From: Bacteroidales bacterium
GTDB lineage: Bacteria; Bacteroidota; Bacteroidia; Bacteroidales; UBA3663
Length of the DNA stretch: 53,196 nt
Reading direction: 5' to 3'
Assembly: GCA_017561935.1 (NCBI GenBank)
Contig: JAFZBE010000002.1
Span: forward strand, 1-53,196
Position 1 is the first letter of the stretch. Each line of letters starts with the position of its first letter. The notes under the pieces are model-generated. The model was not told the origin of the DNA and did not search any database. It worked only from the letters and a program-made list of their open reading frames with translations. The position numbers and the translations under genes are program-made. Below are positions 34,922 through 43,727 of the stretch, in pieces.

Positions 34922-37900
34922 ATGGAAGAGTTTCTGAAGACTGTTGCAAGACATTATAAACAGAAATCCTGTCACGAGGCCCAGCTTCGTGGGGAGCCTA
35001 TCTCGTTACCGTTATCGAGATACCTCTTTTGCTTTCCCAATCGACGCAGCGGTCTCTTCTTCGCACGTCATCTGCAGGATGCTTTCAATGAGGGCAATAC
35101 GGGTAATAATAAAGTGACGTGCTGTGTGCCGCCTATCACGACCATTAGCGAACTCTTCGGTCTTTTCAGTACACGTCATGTCATCGACCGCACAGCATTG
35201 CTATTCCATCTGTATGGTATCTACAATGGTCTAACCCAGCGGCGTGAACGTGAGACTTTCGACCAGTTTGTCTTCTGGGGCGACATGCTTCTGTCGGATT
35301 TCGACGATGTTGACAAATATCTTGTGGATGCTAGAAAGCTATTTGCCAATGTGCGTGACCTCAAGGAAATCGATGCAAAATTCGCTGGTTTCACTGAAGA
35401 ACAGATCCATGTGATCAGGAGTTTCTGGCAGAGTTTCAATCCCGGCAGAGACTATCCTGAAGGCGAAAAACATGAGGTGTTCCGACAGACGTGGGCCATT
35501 CTGACAGAACTGTATCATGCATTCCGGGAAAAACTGGAGAGCCAAAATCTGGCTTATGGAGGCATGATGGAACGTGAGGTTGTCGAACGTCTGCTCAAAT
35601 ACGAAAAGGTGGGTTCTGCAACCGCTGAAGACAACACAAAGGCCGATATCTTCTCTGACCTGAATTATGACAAAGTGGTCTTTGTCGGCCTCACTGCAGT
35701 CAGTGAGGTTGAACGACGACTGATGGCACTGCTCAAGCTGCATGGAAAAGCTGAATTCTGCTGGGACTATGCCGATCCGCGTCTGCAGCCCGAAATATCC
35801 AAAGCTACCTCGGCTGCCTATTTCACCAAGCAGAATCTTTCAGATTTTGGCAATGAGATTTCGGAAGAAGAACTCCGTGGCGGTCTTGTGCCTGAAAAGG
35901 AACGACAGGTGAGTCTTTATTCTGTATCTTCGGGCGTTGGACAGACTCGTCTGGCCAGTCAGATACTCCACCAATGGAAGCAGACCGTCCCGGACTTCGA
36001 TCCCTTCCGCACAGCCGTTGTACTACCCGACGAGAACCTGCTCCTGCCGATGTTGTATGCTGTTCCCGCAGATTTGGGCACCTTCAATGTGACGATGGGT
36101 TATAGCCTCAAGAGTACGCCTGTAGCAGCATTCGTCACAATGCTTGCAGCTCTGCAGCAGTCATGGCGTGAAAATGAACGGTCGTTCTATTTTCGTCAGG
36201 TGTTGCCCTTGTTGTCGCATAGTTTCACACTGGGCGTTTCGGGCAAAGCTGCCCGACGGTTCACCCAAGAGATCACCAGACAGAACCTCTATCAAGTGCC
36301 GATGGATCTCTTCCAGGAGGATGCGTTCCTCAGCTTGATATTCAAGCCGATACATAGTGCTGACGAAGCCATCGGATATGTCGATACCATCCTCGACCTG
36401 TTGATGAAGAAGGCCGCTCAGGATATTGAGATACAGAAGGAAGCAGCGCTGGACGAACAAGGGCAGTATGAATTATCGCTCGATGATGCGATAGATGTGC
36501 CAATAGCTGATTCGATGATCTTTACCGATACTGATTACGAGTTTCTGTATCATTATCGAAAGACCTTGCTGCAACTTGACCGAGAAATCAAGCAGCATTC
36601 CATCGGATTCACTTTCGAAACCCTATTCCTCTTGCTAGAGAAGCTTGTGGCAGGTGTGAGTGTGCCATTCACGGGTGAACCACTTAGCGGATTGCAGTTG
36701 ATGGGTGTGCTCGAAACTCGAGCTTTGGATTTCGACAATGTCATCATCCTTTCGATGAACGAGGGTGTCTTCCCTGCCAATTCTGTACAGAACACGTTCA
36801 TCCCGATGTCGCTTCGCGATGCCTTTGGTATGCCCACGCAGAAACACCGTGACTCGGTCTTCGCCTATCATTTCTATCGTCTCATTGGACGAGCACATCG
36901 TCTGGCACTGATCTACGATAGTCGTACGGAAGGCATGCAGACGGGAGAGGAGAGCCGCTATGTCAAGCAATTGAGGTTCCTGATGGGACACGATGACCTT
37001 ATAGCCCATACCGTTTCCGACAATATCCGTGTAGTCAGTCCACCAACGTTCGAAGTACGCAAGACCGATGAGATCATCAACCTCTTGAACAGGTGCCTTG
37101 ATACCGGCGACAGAAACTTCTCGGCTTCGGTGCTCAAGGACTATATCATCTGCCCGTTGAAGTTCTATCTGCGTTTTGTCAGACAGCTCAACGAAGACGA
37201 CGAGGTTTCGGAAGGAGTTGATGCCGCCCACTTTGGAGATATCCTGCATGAGGCAATTCGCAGCATTTATTCGGGGTGTGAAGGCAAGGTGGTGCAGGCC
37301 TCAATGATTGACAACATCCTCGGAACAAATCGGAGGGTGGTGCATGATGCCATTCGCAAGGCGTTTGACGAAGTGATGAACCTGAAAGGCAAGGAGCTTG
37401 AAGGATATAATCTCCTCGTTTCTCAGATTCTCTCCAATTATGTGATTGAGACGTTGCGCCATGACAAGGAGCTATGTCCATTCGTATATCTTGCAGGCGA
37501 ATGCAAACAGCTTTTCACCTTCCGCATCTCAGACGAACGTGCTGTCCGCATCAAGTGCATCTACGACCGCCTGGACCGTCCCATGTCGAGCGAAACCATC
37601 CGCATCGTCGATTACAAGACCGGCAATTCGCAACATGGAATGAAGTTGGTCTTCCCTTCGGTCGAGGATTTCTTCAGAGAAGACGGCAAAGGTTCCAAAG
37701 AAGCCTTCCAGGTGATGCTCTATTGCCTAATGCTTGAGAATGCCGACGACAACGACCTCAAGCTGTTCCATCTCCTGGAGAAACCAACGCATGTGGTGCC
37801 GCATCTTTACTTCGTGCGTGACTTCCAACCACGTGGAAAGACAAGCACCGTATTGAAAGTAAAACAAGACAAAAATCTTCTGGAACTCGAGGAATTTGCG

Positions 37901-38038
37901 CCTTATCGTGACGAGTTCGTCCAACGGCTCACCTCGTTGTTTGATGAAATCTACAACCGCGATATTCCCTTCACCCAATGCAAGGACACGAAGCCGTGCG
38001 AATGGTGTGCCTTTGCCAATCTATGCAAACGAATATAA
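34922..38038 (+). CDS. AddB-like PD-(D/E)XK nuclease family protein
   Basis: 1038 residues, resembling the AddB half of AddAB-type helicase-nucleases that process double-strand breaks. The N-terminal part has UvrD-like fragments (FCFPNRRSGLFFARHL, VVFVGLTAVSEVE, LMGVLETRALDFDNVIILSMNEGVFPAN, then RAHRLALIYDSR) but I saw no intact Walker A, as in AddB proteins with an inactive or altered helicase core. The C-terminal nuclease domain shows HFGDILHEAI, then IVDYKTG with the catalytic aspartate at about D897. Four cysteines that could hold an iron-sulphur cluster are one upstream (CPLKFYLRF) and three in the final CKDTKPCEWCAFANLC. No AddA-like partner lies in the window. It ends three bases before the sigma factor gene. 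Confidence 0.85.
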   Translation: MEEFLKTVARHYKQKSCHEAQLRGEPISLPLSRYLFCFPNRRSGLFFARHLQDAFNEGNTGNNKVTCCVPPITTISELFGLFSTRHVIDRTALLFHLYGIYNGLTQRRERETFDQFVFWGDMLLSDFDDVDKYLVDARKLFANVRDLKEIDAKFAGFTEEQIHVIRSFWQSFNPGRDYPEGEKHEVFRQTWAILTELYHAFREKLESQNLAYGGMMEREVVERLLKYEKVGSATAEDNTKADIFSDLNYDKVVFVGLTAVSEVERRLMALLKLHGKAEFCWDYADPRLQPEISKATSAAYFTKQNLSDFGNEISEEELRGGLVPEKERQVSLYSVSSGVGQTRLASQILHQWKQTVPDFDPFRTAVVLPDENLLLPMLYAVPADLGTFNVTMGYSLKSTPVAAFVTMLAALQQSWRENERSFYFRQVLPLLSHSFTLGVSGKAARRFTQEITRQNLYQVPMDLFQEDAFLSLIFKPIHSADEAIGYVDTILDLLMKKAAQDIEIQKEAALDEQGQYELSLDDAIDVPIADSMIFTDTDYEFLYHYRKTLLQLDREIKQHSIGFTFETLFLLLEKLVAGVSVPFTGEPLSGLQLMGVLETRALDFDNVIILSMNEGVFPANSVQNTFIPMSLRDAFGMPTQKHRDSVFAYHFYRLIGRAHRLALIYDSRTEGMQTGEESRYVKQLRFLMGHDDLIAHTVSDNIRVVSPPTFEVRKTDEIINLLNRCLDTGDRNFSASVLKDYIICPLKFYLRFVRQLNEDDEVSEGVDAAHFGDILHEAIRSIYSGCEGKVVQASMIDNILGTNRRVVHDAIRKAFDEVMNLKGKELEGYNLLVSQILSNYVIETLRHDKELCPFVYLAGECKQLFTFRISDERAVRIKCIYDRLDRPMSSETIRIVDYKTGNSQHGMKLVFPSVEDFFREDGKGSKEAFQVMLYCLMLENADDNDLKLFHLLEKPTHVVPHLYFVRDFQPRGKTSTVLKVKQDKNLLELEEFAPYRDEFVQRLTSLFDEIYNRDIPFTQCKDTKPCEWCAFANLCKRI

Positions 38039-38040
38039 AA

Positions 38041-38604
38041 ATGTCAAAGACCCAAACCCTATCAGACGATCAACTGACCAAGTTGTTGAAGGATCCTGCC
38101 ACGCGGCGTGATGCCTTCAGTCAGGTGATACACCGATATCAGGAGCAGCTCTACTGGCAGATTCGAAAACTGGTGATCGACCACGAAGACTCGAGCGACG
38201 TGTTGCAGAACACATTGCTCAAAGCCTGGCAGGCCTTGGACAGTTTCCGAGGTGATTCCAAGTTGAGCACATGGTTATATACCATTGCCCACAACGAATC
38301 GTTGACCTTCCTTACCAAACGACAGGCCGAACAGGAGCTCACCATCGACGATCCTGATGGTTACGTGATGGACACCCGAGAGGCCGATAAGTATTTCGAT
38401 GGCGACGAGGCACAGCGACTTCTCATGGAGGCCATTGCCCTGTTGCCAGCCAAGCAACGCGAGGTGTTCAATTTGCGCTACTTCGACGAACTGCCTTATG
38501 AGGACATTTCACGCATCACGGGAACGTCAGTCGGCGCCTTGAAGGCGAGTTACCATTTCGCGGTCGAGAAAATCTCCGCGTATTTCAAAAAAAATGAAAT
38601 TTAA
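38041..38604 (+). CDS. ECF-family RNA polymerase sigma factor
   Basis: 187 residues with both ECF regions: sigma-2 (FSQVIHRYQEQLYWQIRKLVIDHEDSSDVLQNTLLKAWQAL, then FRGDSKLSTWLYTIAHNESL) and sigma-4 (ALLPAKQREVFNLRYFDELPYEDISRITGTSVGALKASYHFAVEKI). The ATG at 38041 follows the nuclease stop by two bases; an in-frame ATG at 37978 would overlap that gene and add non-family residues. Downstream genes for a one-helix membrane protein and a Spy-like protein suggest an envelope-stress circuit, with the membrane protein as anti-sigma factor. Confidence 0.95.
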   Translation: MSKTQTLSDDQLTKLLKDPATRRDAFSQVIHRYQEQLYWQIRKLVIDHEDSSDVLQNTLLKAWQALDSFRGDSKLSTWLYTIAHNESLTFLTKRQAEQELTIDDPDGYVMDTREADKYFDGDEAQRLLMEAIALLPAKQREVFNLRYFDELPYEDISRITGTSVGALKASYHFAVEKISAYFKKNEI

Positions 38605-38660
38605 ATTAAACCTTTGCCTATAGCAATTGTCGAAAAGGCATAAAAGTACAAATAGTAGTT

Positions 38661-39116
38661 ATGAAAGACAATAAGTTACATATCTTCATGGAGGATCCTG
38701 AGCTCCCCAAGCAGCTGAAGGATGCTCGTCGGAACCACGGCGGAATGACGGTTCCCGAGGATTTCTTCGTGCAGTTCGAGCGTAAGATGAATGCAGTCAT
38801 CGACGCAGAGATTGCAGCGAAGGAGGCAGAGAAGACGCCTTCCATCAAGGGTGAGACCAAGCCGACGGTGCTTCGTCCCAAGCGCTGGATCAAGGTTGCA
38901 GCCATGGTAGCGTTGGTTGTAGCTGTTGGACTGGCCCTCCAGTTCAAGTGGTTCGGACATAGCCAGATCGATTCGAACAACGTCAACCAGCTTGTCAGCG
39001 TAGAGCAGTTGTCGGGAGATGAAATGGAAAAGATTGAGATTCCTGAGCAGATCGAGGATGTGCTGATGGTTTCGACATCAGATTATGATGCATACGATAT
39101 TTATTGCGGCTTATGA
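38661..39116 (+). CDS. Probable anti-sigma factor, single-pass membrane protein
   Basis: 151 residues: a charged N-terminal cytoplasmic part of about 75 residues, one membrane helix (WIKVAAMVALVVAVGLALQF, about 76-95), and a 55-residue acidic outer part. This layout, its position 56 bases after the ECF sigma gene and its coupling (ATGA) to a Spy-like gene point to the regulator of that sigma factor. I see no zinc-binding anti-sigma motif, so the assignment is from context. Confidence 0.65.
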   Translation: MKDNKLHIFMEDPELPKQLKDARRNHGGMTVPEDFFVQFERKMNAVIDAEIAAKEAEKTPSIKGETKPTVLRPKRWIKVAAMVALVVAVGLALQFKWFGHSQIDSNNVNQLVSVEQLSGDEMEKIEIPEQIEDVLMVSTSDYDAYDIYCGL

Positions 39117-39592
39117 AAAGATTAGTGTTTTTCTTGGTCTTGATTTTGATCGTCCCGATGGCCGCTATGGCGCAGAATAATCGTCGAAGCGGAAATGATG
39201 GCGGAAACAGCCAGCGACCAACGTTTGAAAGTTTCATGCGTACGAAGTGCGATATGGTGGTGCATGAACTTGGTCTCTCACCGAAGGACAGCTCACGGTT
39301 CATTCCAATCTATCAGGAACTCTTGAGGGAGAAGTCCGAACTCTACAAGAAGTATGGCGGAGGACGACGCATACGAATGCAAGTGGATATGGGCGAGTCG
39401 GTACCCGATACAACCTTGATGCGCGTCATCTATAATAACTCACAACTTCAGGTTGAAGATGCTCAACTTGAGCATCGTTACTTGCTCCGTCTTTCAGGCG
39501 TTCTCACTCCCATGCAACTCTATAAACTGCAAAACGCAGAACAAAAATTCAGAACGAGTATAATGCGGAGACCTCAAAAAAGAGACAAATAA
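39113..39592 (+). CDS. Spy/CpxP-like periplasmic protein
   Basis: 159 residues. A signal peptide (MKRLVFFLVLILIVPMAAMA) starts at 39113; the stop of the preceding gene overlaps as ATGA. The mature part is helical and basic, with LGLSPKDSSRFIPIYQELLREKSELYKKY and, near the end, LTPMQLYKLQNAEQKF, which resembles the LTxxQ repeats of Spy/CpxP stress chaperones. In Bacteroidota similar proteins commonly sit after an ECF sigma and its regulator. Role as periplasmic stress sensor or chaperone is inferred. Confidence 0.7.
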   Translation: MKRLVFFLVLILIVPMAAMAQNNRRSGNDGGNSQRPTFESFMRTKCDMVVHELGLSPKDSSRFIPIYQELLREKSELYKKYGGGRRIRMQVDMGESVPDTTLMRVIYNNSQLQVEDAQLEHRYLLRLSGVLTPMQLYKLQNAEQKFRTSIMRRPQKRDK

Positions 39593-39631
39593 AGCAAAAA
39601 AGTTGTTCTTCAACATAAAAACGACATTTTT

Positions 39632-39667
39632 TCGACCCCAACTCTTGGAGGGGTCGATTTTTTTTTG
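39632..39667 (+). terminator. Terminator after sigma-factor operon
   Basis: An 8-bp stem TCGACCCC/GGGGTCGA with a ten-base loop is followed by nine Ts. The next promoter overlaps it: a TTGG in the loop is placed 19 bases before the TAAATTTG box. Confidence 0.9.
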
Positions 39668-39675
39668 TAAATTTG
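39645..39675 (+). promoter_or_regulatory. Promoter for YhcH gene, overlapping terminator
   Basis: TTGG at 39645-39648 in the terminator loop, 19 bases, then TAAATTTG at 39668-39675; the leader before the ATG at 39758 is about 75 bases. Confidence 0.6.
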
Positions 39676-39757
39676 TCGCGCATAAAGGTATATCCGTTAT
39701 CAGCACCTTGAATAACAAAACATAAAATCAAACCACTATTAACAAATAAACACTTAT

Positions 39758-40204
39758 ATGGTACTAGATTCTTTGTCAAACAGTGCCAACTATGAGGCGC
39801 TGAATCCCTATTTCAAAATGGCTTTCGACTACATAAAGAAGACGGACTGGAGTGCGGTTGAGCCCGGCAAGATTTTGCTCGATGGCAAGAACTGCTTCAT
39901 CAACGTCATCAACCAAGCGGGAAAGACGCCCGAGGCTGCCAAATTCGAAACCCACAACAACTACCTCGACATCCAGATTCCGCTCGATGGTACTGAACTG
40001 ATGGGCTTTATCCCCACCCCTGAACTTACGTTGCCTGATGCACCTTATAACCCAGAGAAGGATGTCACCAAGTACAGCGACAAGACCGACTGTCTGATTA
40101 TGGTCAAACCCATGCATTTTGCAATCTTCTGGCCATGGGATGGCCATCAGCCATGCATTGGAGAAGGGAACTGGAAGAAACTGGTTGTTAAGATCAAACT
40201 ATAG
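39758..40204 (+). CDS. YhcH/YjgK/YiaL family protein
   Basis: 148 residues, the normal length for this small cupin-like beta-sandwich family linked to sugar metabolism (EbgC/NanQ relatives). Family pattern seen: GKILLDGKNCFINVINQAGKT, FETHNNYLDIQIPLDGTELMGF, and near the end MVKPMHFAIFWPWDGHQPCIGEG, in which H and E side chains bind a metal in studied members. NanQ acts as a sialic acid anomerase, but there are no sialic-acid genes here. The next gene, branching enzyme, starts 44 bases on and may share the transcript. Confidence 0.88.
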   Translation: MVLDSLSNSANYEALNPYFKMAFDYIKKTDWSAVEPGKILLDGKNCFINVINQAGKTPEAAKFETHNNYLDIQIPLDGTELMGFIPTPELTLPDAPYNPEKDVTKYSDKTDCLIMVKPMHFAIFWPWDGHQPCIGEGNWKKLVVKIKL

Positions 40205-40248
40205 TTTTTTATCAAATATTTATTGTATTCACCTAAATTTTATACAAT

Positions 40249-42393
40249 ATGAAAAGGACAACGATCAAGAAGTCATCTTCTTTTAGTCCTACCAGCAAGG
40301 TTGTGCATGATGTTATCAAGACACATGACCCCTTGGTAATCAACAAATGGATGAATTCCTTGAAGCCGAATTCGCTTAAGATGTTGCGCGACCTGCCATA
40401 TCTTAGCGATTTCTCCGATGCAATCCTCGGTCGCTTCAAGTATGCTGCGTGGAAGATGCACGAGACCACCCAGCAGGCAGGTTCGCTTTCTGACCTTGCC
40501 GATGGTTATCTGTACTTCGGTCTGCATCGCCAGAAAGATGGCACGTGGATTTTCCGTGAGTGGGCACCCAATGCCACTGCAATGTACGTCATTGGTGAGA
40601 TGAACGACTGGCAGGAGAAACCTGAATACGCTTGCCATCCTATTGATAATGGCGTTTGGGAGATACAGCTCCCAGCTGACGCTCTGCATCATGAGGAGCT
40701 TTACAAGCTTTCGATCCACTGGAATGGAGGGCAGGGTGAGCGTATCCCGTCGTATGCACGTCGCGTGATTCAGGATGAGCAGACCAAGATCTTCTCTGCC
40801 CAGGTTTGGGCTCCTGCCCGGCCTTATCGTTTCCGCAACAAGATGTTCCGTCCCCAGGTCGATCCGCTGCTCATCTATGAGTGCCACATCGGTATGGCTA
40901 CCTCGGAAGAAAAGGTGGGATCATACGAGGAGTTCCGTGTGAACGTTCTGCCTCGTATCGCACGTCTTGGCTACACAGCCGTGCAGATCATGGCTATCCA
41001 GGAACATCCTTATTATGGCTCGTTCGGATACCATGTTTCGAACTTCTTCGCTGCCTCGAGTCGCTTCGGCACACCTGACGAACTGAAGCATCTCATTGAT
41101 GATGCCCACAACATGGGTCTTGCCGTCATTATGGATATTGTCCATTCGCACGCCGTGAAGAATGAGCTTGAGGGCCTGGGTAACTTCTGTGGTGATCCAT
41201 GCCAATACTTCCACAGTGGTGGCCGTCGCGAACATCCGCAGTGGGATAGCCTCTGTTTCGACTATGCACGTCCTGAAGTGATGCATTTCCTGTTGTCGAA
41301 TTGCAAGTTCTGGCTCGATGAGTATCAGTTCGATGGTTTCCGTTTCGATGGTGTAGGCTCCATGCTCTACCTCGATCATCAGGGAGGCAGCGGCAATCTC
41401 TACGATTACTTCAGTCCCAACGTCGATGGTGATGCCCTCTGCTATGTTACTTTGGCCAATGCGTTGATTCACGAGTTTAAGCCCTACGCAGTAACTATCG
41501 GCGAAGAGGTGAGTGGTATGCCAGGTCTGGCTGTTCCATTTGAGGAGGGCGGTATCGGCTTCAACTATCGCCTGCAGATGAATGTGCCCGACTATTGGAT
41601 TAAACTCCTCAAGGAACGTCGCGACGAAGATTGGAACACCACCGAGATCAAGTGGCAGCTCTGCGAGAGCGGAAATCTCATCAATTCTCCAGCTGGCAAG
41701 ACCATCTCGTACGTTGAGAGCCACGACCAGGCTCTGGTGGGTGACAAGACCGTCATCTTCCGCCTTATCGACAGTGACATGTACTGGCACTTCAAGATTG
41801 GTGACGAGAACCTCACAGTGCATCGTGGCATCGCGCTGCATAAGATGATTCGTCTCATCACGCTTTCAACCATCAACGGTGGCTATCTCAACTTCATGGG
41901 CAATGAGTTCGGACATCCCGAGTGGATAGATTTTCCACGTGAAGGCAATGGCTGGTCATACAAGTATGCCCGTCGTCAATGGGACCTCGTGGACAACGAG
42001 GATCTCAACTTCAAGTTCCTGAACCGTTGGGATATTGCCGAGAATCACCTCATCACTTCGGTATTGAAGTTCAACGAGGCTCCATTCGTCGAGATCATGG
42101 ACAATCGTGGCGACAAGGTGCTTGCCTTTGAGCGTCGCCGTCTGCTCTTTGTCTTCAATTTCGATGGAGAGCGCAGCTATACCGATTATGGTTTGCTTGT
42201 GAAGAACGGTCGCTACGAGCTCGTTCTCAACTCTGATGATCCTCAGTTTGGTGGCTTCGGCAATGTGACTGCCGATGCTCCTTATGAGACGGTACACGAC
42301 CCTGCCTATGAAGAGGATGGCAAGGGTTGGCTGAAACTTTATCTTCCCGCTCGTACAGCAATTGTTTTGAAGCGCAATATTTCTTCAAAATGA
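40249..42393 (+). CDS. glgB: 1,4-alpha-glucan branching enzyme, eukaryote-type
   Basis: 714 residues, GH13 branching enzyme making alpha-1,6 links in glycogen. An N-terminal helical segment and CBM48 domain (GLHRQKDGTWIFREWAPNATAMYVIGEMNDW) lead into the TIM barrel. Catalytic residues: nucleophile D367 in FRFDGVGSML and acid/base E419 in GEEVSGMPG, with ESHDQALVGDKT at the third conserved site. The C-terminal beta domain has VFNFDGERSYTDY. Sequence is closer in style to the yeast/plant GBE1 group (GH13_8) than to E. coli GlgB, as is usual in Bacteroidales. No glycogen synthase or phosphorylase gene lies nearby. Confidence 0.95.
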   Translation: MKRTTIKKSSSFSPTSKVVHDVIKTHDPLVINKWMNSLKPNSLKMLRDLPYLSDFSDAILGRFKYAAWKMHETTQQAGSLSDLADGYLYFGLHRQKDGTWIFREWAPNATAMYVIGEMNDWQEKPEYACHPIDNGVWEIQLPADALHHEELYKLSIHWNGGQGERIPSYARRVIQDEQTKIFSAQVWAPARPYRFRNKMFRPQVDPLLIYECHIGMATSEEKVGSYEEFRVNVLPRIARLGYTAVQIMAIQEHPYYGSFGYHVSNFFAASSRFGTPDELKHLIDDAHNMGLAVIMDIVHSHAVKNELEGLGNFCGDPCQYFHSGGRREHPQWDSLCFDYARPEVMHFLLSNCKFWLDEYQFDGFRFDGVGSMLYLDHQGGSGNLYDYFSPNVDGDALCYVTLANALIHEFKPYAVTIGEEVSGMPGLAVPFEEGGIGFNYRLQMNVPDYWIKLLKERRDEDWNTTEIKWQLCESGNLINSPAGKTISYVESHDQALVGDKTVIFRLIDSDMYWHFKIGDENLTVHRGIALHKMIRLITLSTINGGYLNFMGNEFGHPEWIDFPREGNGWSYKYARRQWDLVDNEDLNFKFLNRWDIAENHLITSVLKFNEAPFVEIMDNRGDKVLAFERRRLLFVFNFDGERSYTDYGLLVKNGRYELVLNSDDPQFGGFGNVTADAPYETVHDPAYEEDGKGWLKLYLPARTAIVLKRNISSK

Positions 42394-42410
42394 TTTATCT
42401 TAATTCAAAC

Positions 42411-42442
42411 AATTACCCCGGCAATTCTGTCGGGGTAATTTG
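42411..42442. terminator. Shared terminator between convergent genes
   Basis: A 10-bp stem AATTACCCCG/CGGGGTAATT with loop GCAATTCTGT, between the branching enzyme and the glycosyltransferase fusion. T runs are short on both sides, so efficiency is uncertain. Confidence 0.7.
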
Positions 42443-42461
42443 TGTTCTAAAGAAGGGGTTA

Positions 42462-43727
42462 TTATGTCAGTGGCACGTCCCATTTGCATTTATAATCGAG
42501 ATCCTCGGGGCGAAAGTCGATGATTTGTGCCGGCACACCGGCCACCACAGCGAAATCCTGCACATCTTTCGTCACGACTGCACCTGCACAGACAACCGCT
42601 CCTTTTCCAATGGTCACGCCTTGCAGTATCGTAGCTCCTACACCTATCCACGCAAAATCTTTGATGACAATCGGCTTGAAAGTGCCCTGGAAGTTGCGGG
42701 ATTTGTAGTCATGGCTTCCTGTCATGATGTTCACACGATGAGAGATGGATACGCTCGACCCAATGGCGATGCCTCCACGCCCGTCGAGGATGCATTGCGT
42801 GTTGATATGGGAGTGTTCTCCAATAGAGATACGGTTCGCATTGATAAAGTAATTCTTTTTCATGATGAAACTGCCCTTACCGATCTTCATGCCGACGAGA
42901 CGCAGATAGGTGCGGCGCCATGACCAAAAAGGGATATGCGGGATTATGGAGTTGACCATATATTCGAGGATGAAACTGTGGGTGAAATTGTAAAGGCAAG
43001 AGCTCTTGAGGCATTCGACAGCAGCGCTTTTGAGGAAATATCCGACGAAAGGAAGTTTGTTGCTTGCCTCGGAGCTCGTGATTCGGTAGTTATAAAGCAG
43101 ATTACGATAGGGGTGATTGCTTGTCCCTTCGGCACGATAGGCTTCGATGAAGGTATCGACCATCTGAAACCTGTACCCCTCGCGCCATAGCTTGTGAAGC
43201 ATTTCCCAGTCGAGGGCATAACCCAATCGATCCGTCTTGTCGAGGTCGAAGAGATGCGATTTCTGCACATCTGTTCGAATGAGGGTGGAACCATGCCTGA
43301 AAGTGGGCGCGAAGCGCAACAACGAAGTGTCAGGCACGGCGCGCAGCTCGCGATTCCATTCCGTATTGACTTCTATGCTATGACCGAAGATGACGTCACT
43401 CTCAGCTTCGGCTTTGCTGATTGCATCGGCGAGAGAGGTTGAGGTGACGTAAGTGTCGCCCGAGTTGAGGATGGTTATCCATTCGCCTTCAGCCATTGCG
43501 ATGGCTTGATTCATAGCGTCGTACATCCCTATGTCAGGCTTGCTATGCCAGTAGTCGAGATGATTAGCAAAACTTCTGATGATTTCGGCGGTCCCATCGG
43601 TCGAGGCTCCATCGAGAACAAGGTATTGCACCTCGACACCAGACTGTGCCAAGGCGCTGACAATGGTCTCGCGAATGTGACTTTCGTCATTGCGAACCAC
43701 GGTGATAATGGTCACGCGTGGCATCAT
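42462..43727 (-). CDS. GT2 glycosyltransferase fused to hexapeptide acyltransferase
   Basis: 421 residues with two separate catalytic folds. Residues 1-215 are a family 2 glycosyltransferase: VTIITVVRNDESHIRETIVSAL, YLVLDGASTDGT, then PDIGMYDAMNQAI and GEWITILNSGDTYV with the metal-binding acidic motif. Residues about 280-415 form a left-handed beta-helix acetyltransferase of the WcaF/NodL type: ISIGEHSHINTQCILDGRGG, IMTGSHDY with its catalytic histidine, and IGVGATILQGVTIGKGAVVCAGAVVTKDV, AGVPAQI. It may add a sugar and acetylate it, in exopolysaccharide or lipooligosaccharide assembly. The ORF overlaps the stop of the upstream gene. Confidence 0.9.
   Translation of the reverse strand: MMPRVTIITVVRNDESHIRETIVSALAQSGVEVQYLVLDGASTDGTAEIIRSFANHLDYWHSKPDIGMYDAMNQAIAMAEGEWITILNSGDTYVTSTSLADAISKAEAESDVIFGHSIEVNTEWNRELRAVPDTSLLRFAPTFRHGSTLIRTDVQKSHLFDLDKTDRLGYALDWEMLHKLWREGYRFQMVDTFIEAYRAEGTSNHPYRNLLYNYRITSSEASNKLPFVGYFLKSAAVECLKSSCLYNFTHSFILEYMVNSIIPHIPFWSWRRTYLRLVGMKIGKGSFIMKKNYFINANRISIGEHSHINTQCILDGRGGIAIGSSVSISHRVNIMTGSHDYKSRNFQGTFKPIVIKDFAWIGVGATILQGVTIGKGAVVCAGAVVTKDVQDFAVVAGVPAQIIDFRPEDLDYKCKWDVPLT

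Noticed and set aside
37978..38040. Longer N-terminus for the ECF sigma factor
   Set aside because: It overlaps the nuclease gene and adds residues foreign to the family; the ATG at 38041 gives a standard ECF protein.
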